Positions 8,324 through 17,733 of a stretch of 64,000 bases of DNA are shown here, in pieces. The notes below the pieces were generated by a model. It worked only from the letters and a program-made list of their open reading frames with translations, ran no database searches and was not told the DNA's origin. Each line of letters begins with the position of its first letter. Position 1 is the first letter of the stretch. Origin of the DNA: VRUE01 sp963748075 (GTDB taxonomy: Bacteria; Actinomycetota; Thermoleophilia; Solirubrobacterales; 70-9); contig CAVVHQ010000018.1 of the NCBI GenBank assembly GCA_963748075.1, positions 3,832 to 67,831 of the forward strand, read 5' to 3'. A program made the translations under genes and the position numbers.

Positions 8324-8372
8324 GGTCATCGGGGAAAAGTCACGATGGGAGGGCGGGATTTCCCCGATGACC
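8324..8372. promoter_or_regulatory. Copy 1 of a shared 46-bp motif; perfect 14-bp inverted repeat
   Basis: GGTCATCGGGGAAA (8324-8337) is the exact reverse complement of TTTCCCCGATGACC (8359-8372), with 21 nt between. The stretch from 8327 aligns without gaps to 9213-9258 and, on the other strand, to 26655-26694. It sits between the divergent phosphatase operon and the gene at 8437 and is probably a protein-binding site or promoter element. Confidence 0.6.
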
Positions 8373-8436
8373 GCCGCGGCCGGAAGGCGCAGAATCGGTC
8401 GCCTGTGGAGAGCGGCGGCGAAGGGAGCGTAAGACG

Positions 8437-8736
8437 ATGACGATCCGCGACGTGATCGAGAGGCACGGCCACTTCGCCCACGGCGGCAACCCCGACGACA
8501 CCGCCGAGACCTGGGCGGAATCCGGTTTCGAGGCGCACGAGGTCGACGAGTGGCTGCTCGCCCGCTGCTACGACCCGAGCGCCGCCCGCGACCTCGCCGA
8601 CGCCGGCGTCACCGCGGAGATGGCGCGGATGAAGACCGGCGTCGGCGCCGGCGACTTCGTCGACACGGTCGGCTTCAAGGTCTCCGACGGCGACCTCGAG
8701 GTGGAGGAGGCCCGCGACCTGGTCGGCGCCTTCTGA
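8437..8736 (+). CDS. Small acidic hypothetical protein
   Basis: The 99-residue product is strongly acidic, with many Asp and Glu, and soluble. I do not recognise it. The ATG follows an AAGGGAG ribosome-binding site. Short helical segments such as FEAHEVDEWLLARCYDPSAA and DLEVEEARDLVGAF suggest a compact all-alpha fold. The third-position base pattern is typical of real genes here. The repeated CATCGGGGAAAA motif lies 65 nt upstream, and a DUF2267 gene follows convergently. A stress-related role is only a guess from that context. Confidence 0.65.
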   Translation: MTIRDVIERHGHFAHGGNPDDTAETWAESGFEAHEVDEWLLARCYDPSAARDLADAGVTAEMARMKTGVGAGDFVDTVGFKVSDGDLEVEEARDLVGAF

Positions 8737-8760
8737 GCGGCCCGTGACGGCGCCCCGGTC

Positions 8761-9180
8761 CTAGCCCAGGATCGGCTGGAGGTCTTCCGGCAGGATGGCG
8801 CGGATGTCGTCGATCTCGCCCGCCGAGACGTGGCGCCGCAGCACCGAGGCCGCCGCGCTGACCGCGAAGGAGGCCTCGGTCTCGCCGTCCAGCACGGCTT
8901 CTTGGCCGACCCGCTCGAGGAACTCGGCGAAGCCGCGGTACTTGACCGGGGTCGAGCTCGGGTTCCACCCCTCGTAGTAGATGCCGCGGATCAGCTCGGG
9001 GAGCTGGGCCGCGAGCTGCGCGGCCTCGTCGACCGGGAGGCGGTCGCGCAGCGCGTGCAGGTAGGCCCGCAGGACGCGGTACGCGGCCTGGTGATCCTCG
9101 GTCCCCATCTCGGTCGCCATGTCGTTGAGCCAGATGTGCGCCTTCTCGACGCTTCGCTCGATGATGCTCGGATCGTTCAT
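8761..9180 (-). CDS. DUF2267 domain protein
   Basis: The 139-residue product carries the DUF2267 signature: HIWLNDMATEMGTEDHQAAY, then LRDRLPVDEAAQLAAQLPEL and IRGIYYEGWNPS. DUF2267 proteins are small, helical and soluble, of unproven function. They are often found next to phosphoribosyltransferase, CBS or universal-stress genes in actinobacteria, as here. The ATG at 9180 lies 33 nt from copy 2 of the shared motif, which probably contains its control region. A full family-length domain is present. Confidence 0.88.
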   Translation of the reverse strand: MNDPSIIERSVEKAHIWLNDMATEMGTEDHQAAYRVLRAYLHALRDRLPVDEAAQLAAQLPELIRGIYYEGWNPSSTPVKYRGFAEFLERVGQEAVLDGETEASFAVSAAASVLRRHVSAGEIDDIRAILPEDLQPILG

Positions 9181-9212
9181 GTATCGAAGGTAGGGAGTCG
9201 CGCCCCGGCCGC

Positions 9213-9258
9213 CATCGGGGAAAAACCACGAGCGGTAGGCGGGAATGCCACGATGATT
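9213..9258. promoter_or_regulatory. Copy 2 of the shared 46-bp motif
   Basis: CATCGGGGAAAA (9213-9224), CACGA (9227-9231), GGCGGGA (9238-9244) and CGATGA (9251-9256) occur at the same spacings as in the copy at 8327-8372, with about three quarters of positions identical by eye. It lies between the divergent DUF2267 and phosphoribosyltransferase genes. Its right half lacks the perfect symmetry of copy 1. Confidence 0.55.
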
Positions 9259-9291
9259 CGTGCGGCCGAACCGCCGAGAATCTCTCCTGAG

Positions 9292-9954
9292 ATGCAAGGG
9301 GATCGCTTCGCAGACCGAAAGGACGCGGGGCGGCAGCTTGCCGAGCGCCTGCTGCCGCTGGCGGCGGAGCACCCGGTCGTCGTCGTCCTGCCACGGGGCG
9401 GCGTGCCGGTGGGGCGGGAGGTTGCGCTGGCGCTGGAGGCGCCGCTTCAGTTCCTCGCGGTCCGCAAGCTCGGCGCGCCGCACAACCCCGAGTACGGGAT
9501 CGGCGCGGTGGCCGAGGACGGTACCCGGGTGATCGACCCCGAGGCTGTGGCGGTGCTGGGGATCAACGGCGGCACGCTCGACGCGATCGTCGAGCGGGAG
9601 ACCGCCGAGCTGCGCCGCCGGGTGACCGCGTATCGCGGCGAGCGCCCGCTGCCTGAGCTCTCCGACCGCACCGTGATCGTCGTCGACGACGGCGTCGCCA
9701 CCGGGGTCACCGACACCGCGGCGCTGCGGGCCGTGCGGCACCAGGGCCCGCGGCGGACGGTCCTCGCGGTGCCCGTATGCGCGCTCGACGCCGCCACCCA
9801 GCTGCGCGAGGAGGCCGACGACGTGGTCTGCCTGCTCACCCCGCGGCGGTTCTACGGAGTCGGTCAGTGGTACCGCGATTTCTCACAGGTGTCCGACCAG
9901 GAGGTCGTCTCGACGCTGCGGGAATTCGACCGAGCTGCACGCTTGGATGCTTAA
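9292..9954 (+). CDS. Phosphoribosyltransferase-family protein
   Basis: The type I PRTase fold is marked by VVVLPRGGVPVGREVALAL near the N-terminus and the PRPP-binding loop VIVVDDGVATGVTDTAAL. Proteins of this kind commonly begin FADRxDAGRQLAERL, as here, so I start at ATG 9292; an in-frame ATG at 9253 lies inside the regulatory motif. Its stop overlaps the start of the erythromycin-esterase gene by 8 nt (ATGCTTAA). PRTase and erythromycin esterase are often adjacent or fused in bacteria. The base substrate is unknown. Confidence 0.88.
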   Translation: MQGDRFADRKDAGRQLAERLLPLAAEHPVVVVLPRGGVPVGREVALALEAPLQFLAVRKLGAPHNPEYGIGAVAEDGTRVIDPEAVAVLGINGGTLDAIVERETAELRRRVTAYRGERPLPELSDRTVIVVDDGVATGVTDTAALRAVRHQGPRRTVLAVPVCALDAATQLREEADDVVCLLTPRRFYGVGQWYRDFSQVSDQEVVSTLREFDRAARLDA

Positions 9955-11257
9955 GGCGCAGCGGCTGAGCGGCGGGGAGAGCGACTACGACGGCCTGCTG
10001 GAGCTGATCGGCGAGGCGAGCGTCGTCCACATCGGGAGGCCTCGCACGGCACGCACGAGTTCTACCGCGAGCGCGCCCGCATCACCCGCCGCCTGATCGA
10101 GGAGCGGGGCTTCATTGCGGTCGCGGTCGAGGCGGACTGGCCCGACGCCTACCGGGTAAACCGCTACGTGCGCGGCGCCCCCGACGACGGCGACGCCGAG
10201 GAGGCGCTGCGCGGCTTCCGCCGCTTCCCGACCTGGATGTGGCGCAACGCCGAGGTGCTCGATTTCGTCGGCTGGCTGCGGGCCCACAACGACCGCGGCG
10301 GCGCGGAAGCCGGCTTCTACGGCCTCGACCTCTACAGCCTCTACGCATCGGTCGACGAGGTGATCGCCTACCTCGAGCGGCTCGACCCGCCCGCCGCCGA
10401 CCGGGCGCGCGAGCGTTACGCCTGCTTCGAGCAGTTCGGTCACGAGCAGACCTATGGGCGCGCCGCGAGCCTCGGGGTGACCGAGCCGTGCCGCCGTGCC
10501 GTCGTCGCCCAGCTGACTGAGCTGCAGCGGCGGGCGGACGCCTACCTGCGCCGCGACGGCCTCGCCGCCGAGGACGAGCAGTTCTACGCGGAGCAGAACG
10601 CACGGCTGATCGCCAGCGCCGAGGAGTACTACCGCTCGATGTTCGCCGACCACGGCACCTCGATGGAACCTGCGCGACCGCCACATGGCGGAGACGTTGG
10701 CGCGCCTGCGCGCCCACCTGGAGCGCCACGGCGAACCGGCGCGGATCGTCGTCTGGGAGCACAACTCCCACGTCGGCGACGCGCGGATGACCGAGATGGG
10801 CCGCCGCGGCGAGCTGAACGTCGGCCAGCTGGCCCGCGAACGCTGGGCCGACGACGCCTTCCTGGTCGGCTTCACCACCTACACCGGCACGGTCACCGCC
10901 GCATCGGCCTGGGACGCGCCGGCCGAGCGCAAGCTGGTGCGGCCCGCCCTGCCCGGCAGCTACGAGGCGCTCTTCCACGAGACGGGGGAGCGCCGCTTCC
11001 TCGTCGATCTGAGCGGCGAGGCCGCGGAGCCGCTGCGCGGCCCGCTGCTGGAGCGGGCGATCGGTGTCATCTACCGTCCCGAGACCGAGCGGGTCAGCCA
11101 CTACTTCCGGGCCGACCTCGCCGGCCAGTTCGACGCCGTCGTCCACATCGATGAGAGTCGCGCGGTGGAGCCCATCGAGCGCAGCGCCGGCTGGGAGCTG
11201 GGGGAGCTCCGGAGACCTACCCGACCGCGTGTGAGCGCCGCCGCGGCTGGCCGGTGA
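9947..11257 (+). pseudogene. Erythromycin esterase family protein, interrupted by two frameshifts
   Basis: Three reading frames together encode one erythromycin-esterase-like hydrolase. The first begins MLKAQRLSGGESDYDGLLEL and breaks near 10043, where HIGEASHGTHEF is expected and one base seems missing. The second runs through IAVAVEADWPDAYRVNRY and FRRFPTWMWRN. The third starts near 10668, where an extra A before TGGAACCTG disrupts SWNLRDRHMAE, and continues through VVWEHNSHVGD to 11257. The catalytic His and Glu regions are preserved, so the lesions are recent or are sequencing errors. The family includes true macrolide esterases and many enzymes of unknown substrate. The last codons overlap the next gene (GTGA). 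Confidence 0.8.
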
Positions 11258-12387
11258 GCATTCGCAGCATCCGCATCGGCCGCCTCGCCGGCATCCCGAT
11301 CGGTGTCCAGCCGCTCTGGCTGGTGATCGTCGCGCTGATCACCTGGTCGCTCGGCGCCGTCTACTACCCCGACGAGGCGCCCGGCCTGGCCCCCGCCACC
11401 GCCTACGGGCTGGGGCTGCTGAGCGCCCTGCTGCTCTTCGCCAGCATCCTCCTGCACGAGCTGGGGCACAGCCTGGTGGCGCGGCGCCACGGCGTCGAGA
11501 TCGAGGAGATCGACCTCTGGCTGCTGGGCGGCGTGGCGCGGATGAAGGGCTATCCGAAAACCGCGGCCGACGAGCTGCGCTTCGCGCTGGCCGGCCCGGC
11601 GGTGACGCTGGCGATCGCCGTCGCGTTCGCGATCGTCGCGGCCGCCCTGCCGGCCTCCGCCCCCGACGCGCTGCGGGCGGTGGTCGACTACCAGCTGTTC
11701 GTCAACGCGGCGATTCTCGTCTTCAACCTGCTGCCCGCCTTCCCGCTCGACGGCGGGCGGGTTGCCCGGGCGCTGATCTGGCGCCGCAGCGGCGACCTGC
11801 GCCGCGCCACGTCGGCCGCCGCCACGATCGGGCGTGGCTTCGGCTACGGGATGATCGGGCTCGGCGTGCTCGCCGCGCTGGGCGGGGCGGTGGGCGGCGT
11901 CTGGCTCGCCGTCGTCGGCTTCTTCGTCGTCGTCGCGGCGAAGGCGGAGGAGGGCGGGCTGCGGATCCGCACCGCCTTTGCGGGGCGCGAGGCGGGGCGG
12001 TTCATGTCGTTCCCGGCGGTCGCGATGCCGGTCGGGATCAGCGTCGAGGAGGCGGTGCAGGGCTACTTCGTCCGCCACCGCTACACGTCGTTCCCGGTCC
12101 TCGACGGCCACCGGCCGGTCGGCCTGATCGACGCCGAGCACGTCGAGCGGGTGCCGCAGCGCCTGCGGGCCGAGAAGGCGGTCGGCGAGGTCGCCGTCCT
12201 CGACCCCGAGCTGGTCGTCGGCGAGCACCAGGACGTCGCCGAGCTGCTCGAGCGACCGGCCTTCCAGCGGGTCGGGCGGGCGGTTGTCCGCACCGAGCGC
12301 GGCGAGGTCGGCCTGATCTCGATCACCGACGTCAACCGGGCGCTGCGCGCGATCGAGCTCAGCGCCCCGTCCCCGGCGGCCGGCTAG
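11254..12387 (+). CDS. Site-2 protease family metalloprotease with CBS domains
   Basis: This is a membrane zinc protease of the M50 type (Rip3/SpoIVFB-like). The HELGHSLVARRHG motif in the second hydrophobic segment gives the HExxH zinc ligands, and NLLPAFPLDGGR supplies the third ligand and the NPDG-like motif. The C-terminal 130 residues form a CBS pair (PVAMPVGISVEEAVQ, and VGLISITDVNRAL at the end) that may sense adenylates. These enzymes cut transmembrane substrates such as anti-sigma factors. The GTG start overlaps the upstream esterase gene. Its 3' end overlaps the convergent gene by 29 nt. Confidence 0.93.
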   Translation: MSIRSIRIGRLAGIPIGVQPLWLVIVALITWSLGAVYYPDEAPGLAPATAYGLGLLSALLLFASILLHELGHSLVARRHGVEIEEIDLWLLGGVARMKGYPKTAADELRFALAGPAVTLAIAVAFAIVAAALPASAPDALRAVVDYQLFVNAAILVFNLLPAFPLDGGRVARALIWRRSGDLRRATSAAATIGRGFGYGMIGLGVLAALGGAVGGVWLAVVGFFVVVAAKAEEGGLRIRTAFAGREAGRFMSFPAVAMPVGISVEEAVQGYFVRHRYTSFPVLDGHRPVGLIDAEHVERVPQRLRAEKAVGEVAVLDPELVVGEHQDVAELLERPAFQRVGRAVVRTERGEVGLISITDVNRALRAIELSAPSPAAG

Positions 12388-12970
12388 GCAGCCGCCCGTC
12401 CCGGTCCCGCCCCGGGCGGAGCGGCCCGATGCCGCCGAGCAGCACGGCGAGCGCGACCAGCATCGCGATCTGCAGCGCCAAGCCGAGCGGCGAGGTGAGC
12501 GAGTCGAGGGCGACCGCGCCGAGGTTGCGCTCGGCGATCGTCGCGACGCTGACGTAGATCGAGTAGGAGACCAGCCGGCCGGAGAAGAAGGCGGCGGTGA
12601 GCGGCGCCAGCGGCACGGTCATCAGCCCGGCGGCGGTGAACAGCTGCCCGGAGGGCACGGGAGAGAGCGCGAAGAGGCCGAGCCCGGCGAGGGTGCGGGG
12701 GCGATTGCCGCTCAGCGCCCGCTGGGCGCGGTCGAGGCGTGCGAGCCGAGCCGCCGAGAGCCGCGGCCGCAGGCGCCGCGCGCCGCTCGCCAGGACGAAG
12801 CGGCCCGAGGCGGCGGCCAGCGCCCCGCAGACGACCAGCGGGGCCGCCGGCAGGTCGAAGTCGAGGGTGAAGAAGACGAGGATCGACCAGGTCGGGGGCC
12901 CGAACGCCGGCAGCAGGTTGACGGCGAAGATCACCGCGATCACGAGCGCGAACTGGGCAAGCTCCGACAT
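12359..12970 (-). CDS. Multi-pass membrane protein, possibly VTT/DedA-like
   Basis: The 203-residue product has an N-terminal helix (FALVIAVIFAVNLLPAFGPP), a central loop rich in Arg, then hydrophobic stretches around LAGLGLFALSPVPSGQLFTA and a final helix LALQIAMLVALAVLLGGIG. The helix-proline-glycine region FALSPVPSGQLFTAAGLM resembles the re-entrant loop of VTT/SNARE-associated (DedA-like) proteins, but the match is partial. The ATG at 12970 is the best start. The tail overlaps the convergent protease gene. Confidence 0.7.
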   Translation of the reverse strand: MSELAQFALVIAVIFAVNLLPAFGPPTWSILVFFTLDFDLPAAPLVVCGALAAASGRFVLASGARRLRPRLSAARLARLDRAQRALSGNRPRTLAGLGLFALSPVPSGQLFTAAGLMTVPLAPLTAAFFSGRLVSYSIYVSVATIAERNLGAVALDSLTSPLGLALQIAMLVALAVLLGGIGPLRPGRDRDGRLPSRPPGTGR

Positions 12971-13031
12971 CGCGCCAACGGTAGAGCCTGTCGCGCGAAC
13001 GGAAGCGCCGGTCCGGACTGCCCACGCGACC

Positions 13032-13075
13032 GCTTGGCGACTTACTCCCCGATACGGGGAAGTAAGTCGCCAAGC
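13032..13075. repeat. Large near-perfect hairpin (20-bp arms, 3-nt loop)
   Basis: GCTTGGCGACTTACTCCCCG (13032-13051), loop ATA, then the matching arm to 13075 with a single extra A. It lies in the divergent spacer between the membrane protein at 12970 and the reductase pseudogene at 13124. It lacks a T-run and is not placed to terminate either gene. It could be an operator, a transcript structure or a small mobile repeat. Confidence 0.75.
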
Positions 13076-13123
13076 CACCCTAAACCTTTGCCTATCGTGA
13101 TGGAACCAAAGACAAGGGGGGAT

Positions 13124-13737
13124 ATGGCGGAAGGTAGTCGCTGGGTTCTCGGTGTCACTGGACGGCTTCATTGCCGGACCCGGCGACGGCGTGGACAATC
13201 CGCTGGGAGACGGCGGTGAGCGGCTTCACGAGTGGGTCGTCCGGCTGAGGAGCTGGCGGAAGGCGCACGGGTTGGAGGGAGGCGAGACCGGCCCCGACGA
13301 CGAACTGCTCGCCAGGTCCTTTGACGCGATCGGCGCCTTCGTGATGGGCCGGAGGATGTTCGACCACGGGGAGGAGCCGTGGGGGGAGGAGCCGCCGTTC
13401 CACAAGCCCGTCTTCGTCGTCACCCACCGTCCGCGTGATCCGCTCGTCAAGGAGGGTGGGACGAGCTTCACCTTCGTCGGCGACATCGAGAGCGCTCGTG
13501 GAGCAGGCCAGAGTGGCGGCCGGCGGGAAAGATGTCGGCTTGGGCGGCGGACAGATCGTCCGACAGCTGCTCGGCGCGGGCCTCCTCGACGAGCTGCAGC
13601 TCCAGCTGGTCCCGGTGCTGCTCGGCGGCGGCGTGCGCCTCTTCGAGGGCCTGGCCCCGGACGCGGCCGAGCTGCAGTGCACCGAAGCGGTCGAGTCCCA
13701 CGGGATTGCCCACCTGCGCTTCCGGGTCTTGCGGTAG
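13124..13737 (+). pseudogene. Dihydrofolate reductase/RibD-C family protein with two frameshifts
   Basis: After an AGGGGGG ribosome-binding site the ATG at 13124 opens MA, but an extra G near 13130 shifts the frame away from the expected KVVAGFSVSLDGFIAGPGDG. The second block (13152 to about 13495) runs through FVMGRRMFDHGEEPW to FTFVGDIESA. A further extra base near 13497 precedes VAAGGKDVGLGGGQIVRQLL and LVPVLLGGGVRLFEGL, ending at 13737. All RibD C-terminal signatures survive, so this is a complete reductase gene with two +1 indels. Such proteins are NADPH-dependent reductases of mostly unknown substrate. Confidence 0.8.
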
Positions 13738-13770
13738 ACGCCTGGACGCTCCCGGGTTGGCGCTCTTGCC

Positions 13771-13986
13771 CTAATCGTCGTGGCGGTGGCGGATCGCCCA
13801 CAGCTCGAAGGCGACCAGCCCGACCAGCAGCGAGCCGAAGGCGACGGAGGGCGGCAGCCAGCCCTGCGGGCGCACGACGAGCAGGGCGCCGACGGTGAAG
13901 GCGTCGGCGATCAGCAGGAAGCCGACCAGCACCGGGCGTATCGCCGCCCATCCGGTCGTCTGGCGGCGACCGGGCCCGCCGCCCAT
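13771..13986 (-). CDS. Small membrane protein of unknown function
   Basis: The 71-residue product has two predicted helices (PVLVGFLLIADAFTVGALLVV and PSVAFGSLLVGLVAFELWAI) ending with a charged tail. I do not recognise the family. The ATG lies 1 nt after the stop of the cupin gene (TGAGATG), so it is almost certainly co-transcribed and translationally coupled with it. Confidence 0.65.
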   Translation of the reverse strand: MGGGPGRRQTTGWAAIRPVLVGFLLIADAFTVGALLVVRPQGWLPPSVAFGSLLVGLVAFELWAIRHRHDD

Positions 13987-13987
13987 C

Positions 13988-14500
13988 TCAGCGGGAGGAT
14001 TCGGTCGAGACCGGCGTCGCTGACGGGGCGCCCTTCTTCAGCAGCGAGGCCAGGTAGACGACGACAGGCTTCGAGCCCCGGTTCGCCGCCTGGTGGACGT
14101 CAGAGGGCTGCTCGACGATCCAATCGCCGGCGCGGAGGGTGCCGGTCTGCCCGGCCTCGATCTTCCGCACGACCCGCGGATTCCGATCCGACTCGCCGCG
14201 ACGGACCACGACCGACCCGCGGATCACCGTGTAGCGGAGCACGCCGGACTGGATGCGCGCGACCTGCGACCCGAGGTGGTGGTGGGACGCCAGCGTCGCG
14301 CCGGGCTGGATCGTCACGCGGCTCAGGACCAGCGTCCGGTCCGGCTCGCCCTGCACGCGGCTCGTCTGCGCCAGCGCGTTCCGAACCACGCTCGGCGTCG
14401 ACTGCGAGTCCGCGAACGCCCCCGGCAGCAGCGCCCACAAGGCGGCGGCTGCGGCGAGCGCCAAGACGATCGAGGTGCGACGGAAGGCGGGCCCGGTCAT
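13988..14500 (-). CDS. Exported cupin-domain protein
   Basis: An N-terminal signal segment (RRTSIVLALAAAAALWALLP, with cleavage likely near GAFA-DS) indicates export. The mature part is a single cupin barrel: PGATLASHHHLGSQVARIQSGVLRYTV contains the first histidine-rich motif, and GDWIVEQPSDVHQAANRG the second motif with its His. Metal binding is therefore likely. Secreted monocupins of this kind have no fixed function. It precedes a small membrane protein in the same transcript and lies just downstream of the PP-loop gene. Confidence 0.85.
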   Translation of the reverse strand: MTGPAFRRTSIVLALAAAAALWALLPGAFADSQSTPSVVRNALAQTSRVQGEPDRTLVLSRVTIQPGATLASHHHLGSQVARIQSGVLRYTVIRGSVVVRRGESDRNPRVVRKIEAGQTGTLRAGDWIVEQPSDVHQAANRGSKPVVVYLASLLKKGAPSATPVSTESSR

Positions 14501-14525
14501 CGACGCGGGAGGCTAGACGATTGAT

Positions 14526-15215
14526 TCAGCGGTGCGTCTTGGAGCGGGCCGGGAGGAGGTCCTGAAAGGCGAAGCCGTCCCGCATCACAGCCTCGCCCAG
14601 CTCGATCTCGATCGGCCGCTCGAAGATCGGGCCGGCGTGTACGAAGGTGTGGAACTCGCCGTTCTCTCCGCAGGGATCGACGCCCGCGGGAAGGTCGTCG
14701 AGCAGCGCCTCGTCGAACGGGCGGCCGACGAAGGAGGGGTCGAGCTGGGCGGGATCGACGCAGACGAGCACGGCTTCGAAGCCCGCGTCGATGAACTCGC
14801 GGGCCAGCTCGCCGGTGTCCCGGCCCCAGAGCGGGAACAGCGCATCCCGGCCGGCGGCGGCGAGCCGCTCCTCGCGGTAGGCGCGGATGTCCTCCAGGAA
14901 CAGGTCTGCGAAGGCGATCGCGCTCGCGCCGTCGAGCGGCGGCGCGCCGAGAGCCCCGGCCATGCGCTCCTCGTATACCTCGTTCGGGCAGGGGGCCGGG
15001 ATGTCCACCTCCACCAGCGCCGTTCCCGCGGCCTCGGTCTGCGCACGGGCCAGCTCGCGCCGCACCCCGTGCATGCTGATCCGCTCGAAGTCCTCGGTGA
15101 AGGTGGTGATCAGCGCCACGGGCTCCGTCTGCTCCCTGCGCAGCGCCCACAAGGCGAGCGCCGAATCCTTGCCCCCGCTCCAGGACAGCGCGACGGTTCC
15201 CTCTCCGGCCCCCAC
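14526..15215 (-). CDS. PP-loop ATPase, Dph6/diphthine-ammonia ligase-like
   Basis: The N-terminus holds the PP-loop SWSGGKDSALALWALRR, which binds ATP for adenylation of an acyl group. The C-terminal GENGEFHTFVHAGPIF is a hallmark of the Dph6/MJ0570 family. In archaea and eukaryotes Dph6 performs the final amidation of diphthamide, which bacteria lack, so the bacterial role is unknown. Length (229 residues) matches the family. It is transcribed divergently from the hydrogenase operon, 50 bp apart. Confidence 0.88.
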   Translation of the reverse strand: MGAGEGTVALSWSGGKDSALALWALRREQTEPVALITTFTEDFERISMHGVRRELARAQTEAAGTALVEVDIPAPCPNEVYEERMAGALGAPPLDGASAIAFADLFLEDIRAYREERLAAAGRDALFPLWGRDTGELAREFIDAGFEAVLVCVDPAQLDPSFVGRPFDEALLDDLPAGVDPCGENGEFHTFVHAGPIFERPIEIELGEAVMRDGFAFQDLLPARSKTHR

Positions 15216-15265
15216 GTCTGCATTATCGGCGCCAGCGCCGACCGCCGAGGGATAACCTGTGCTCG

Positions 15266-16418
<1,153 letters not shown>

Positions 16419-16441
<23 letters not shown>

Positions 16442-16895
16442 CGAGGTCCTGGCCGAGCTTCCGACCTTCGCGGGGCTCGACCCCGCCTACCTGGAGTTCA
16501 TCGCCGGCTGCGGCGCCAACCGGGTCTTCGAGGCCGGCGCGTATCTCGCCCACGAGGGCGACCCGGCAGACACCTTCTTCGTGGTCAGGCACGGGCGGGT
16601 TGCGCTCGAGGTCGAGGCCCCCGGCAAGGGGGCGCTGATGATCGCGACGCTGGGCGAGGGGACGGTGGTGGGGTGGTCGTGGCTGTTTTCCCCCTACCGC
16701 TGGAGCTTCGACGCCCGGGCGCTGGAGATGACGCGGACGGTGGTATTCGACGGCGCCTGCCTGCGCGGCAAATGCGAGCAGGACAAGAGCCTCGGCTACG
16801 AGCTGATGCAGCGCTTCGCCGCGATCATGCTCGAACGGCTCCAGGCGACCCGCCTACAGCTACTCGACGTGTATGGCGCACCCGCTGCCGGCTGA
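16419..16895 (+). CDS. Stand-alone cyclic-nucleotide-binding-domain protein in the hydrogenase operon
   Basis: The 158-residue product is a single CRP-like beta-roll (YLAHEGDPADTFFVVRHGRV, then GEGTVVGWSWLFSPYRW) ending in a long C-helix, with no helix-turn-helix. The phosphate-binding cassette is unusual: Trp stands where most cNMP domains have the ribose-binding Glu, and the usual Arg-x-Ala is replaced by DARA. Binding of cAMP is therefore doubtful. The start at 16419 has a purine-rich ribosome-binding site inside hyhB; the gene also overlaps hyhG by 23 nt. Its position between structural subunits suggests a regulatory or redox-sensing partner of the enzyme rather than a transcription factor. 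Confidence 0.88.
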
Positions 16896-17733
16896 GGCGA
16901 CCGCGGCCGCCGGGCCGATGGTCCCGCGGCCCTTCCGGGTCGCCGACAAACGTCGCGAGGCCGCGGACACCTGGACCCTGGCGCTCGAGCCGGCCGACGG
17001 CGGGCCGGTGCCGGCCTTCCGCCCCGGCCAGTTCAACATGCTCTACGCGTTCGGCGTCGGCGAGGTGCCGATCTCGATCAGCGGCGACCCGGCGGGCGAG
17101 GGGCCGCTCGAGCACACGGTGCGGGAGGTCGGGCCGGTGAGCGCCGCGATCTGCCGAGCACGCCCGGGCGAGCAGCTCGGCGTGCGCGGCCCGTTCGGCA
17201 GCTCCTGGCCGCTGGAGGCGGCCGCCGGCCGCCACGTCGTCGTGGTCGCCGGCGGCATCGGCCTGGCGCCGCTGCGCCCGGCCCTGCTCGAGGCGCTCGC
17301 CCGGCGCGATCGGCTGGCGGGCCTGGTCCTGCTCTGCGGCGGTCGCACCCCCGAGCAGCTCCTCTTCCGCTCCCAGCTCGAGCAGTGGGGAGAGGACCCG
17401 CGGCTCGAGCTGGGGGTGACGGTGGACAGCGCCGAATCCGGCTGGCTCGGCCAGGTCGGTGTGGTGACGACGCTGATCGGCGACGCGTCCTTCGACCCCG
17501 CCCGCGCCGTCGCCTACGTCGTCGGCCCCGAGGTGATGATGCGCTTCACGATCGAGGCGCTGCTGGCCCGGGGGATGGAGGCGAGCGACGTCCACATCTC
17601 GGTCGAGCGCAACATGAAATGCGCGGTGACCCACTGCGGACGCTGTCAGTTCGGGCCGACCTTCGCCTGTCGCGAGGGACCGGTGATGAGCTTCGCCGCG
17701 ATCGAGCGCTTCTTCCGGGTGAGGGAAGTCTGA
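16873..17733 (+). CDS. hyhG: Hydrogenase FAD/NAD(P)-binding subunit (gamma, HyhG-like)
   Basis: This ferredoxin-NADP reductase-like subunit couples the hydrogenase to NAD(P)H. An FAD domain contains PGQFNMLYAFGVGEVPISIS. The nucleotide-binding domain begins VVVVAGGIGLAPLRPALLEA and ends near YVVGPEVMMRFT. The C-terminus carries the cysteine set MKCAVTHCGRCQFGPTFAC for a [2Fe-2S] cluster, as in dihydroorotate dehydrogenase B (PyrK) and group 3b gamma subunits. Length (286 residues) is typical. Its stop overlaps the small-subunit ATG (TGATG). Confidence 0.94.
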   Translation: MAHPLPAEATAAAGPMVPRPFRVADKRREAADTWTLALEPADGGPVPAFRPGQFNMLYAFGVGEVPISISGDPAGEGPLEHTVREVGPVSAAICRARPGEQLGVRGPFGSSWPLEAAAGRHVVVVAGGIGLAPLRPALLEALARRDRLAGLVLLCGGRTPEQLLFRSQLEQWGEDPRLELGVTVDSAESGWLGQVGVVTTLIGDASFDPARAVAYVVGPEVMMRFTIEALLARGMEASDVHISVERNMKCAVTHCGRCQFGPTFACREGPVMSFAAIERFFRVREV

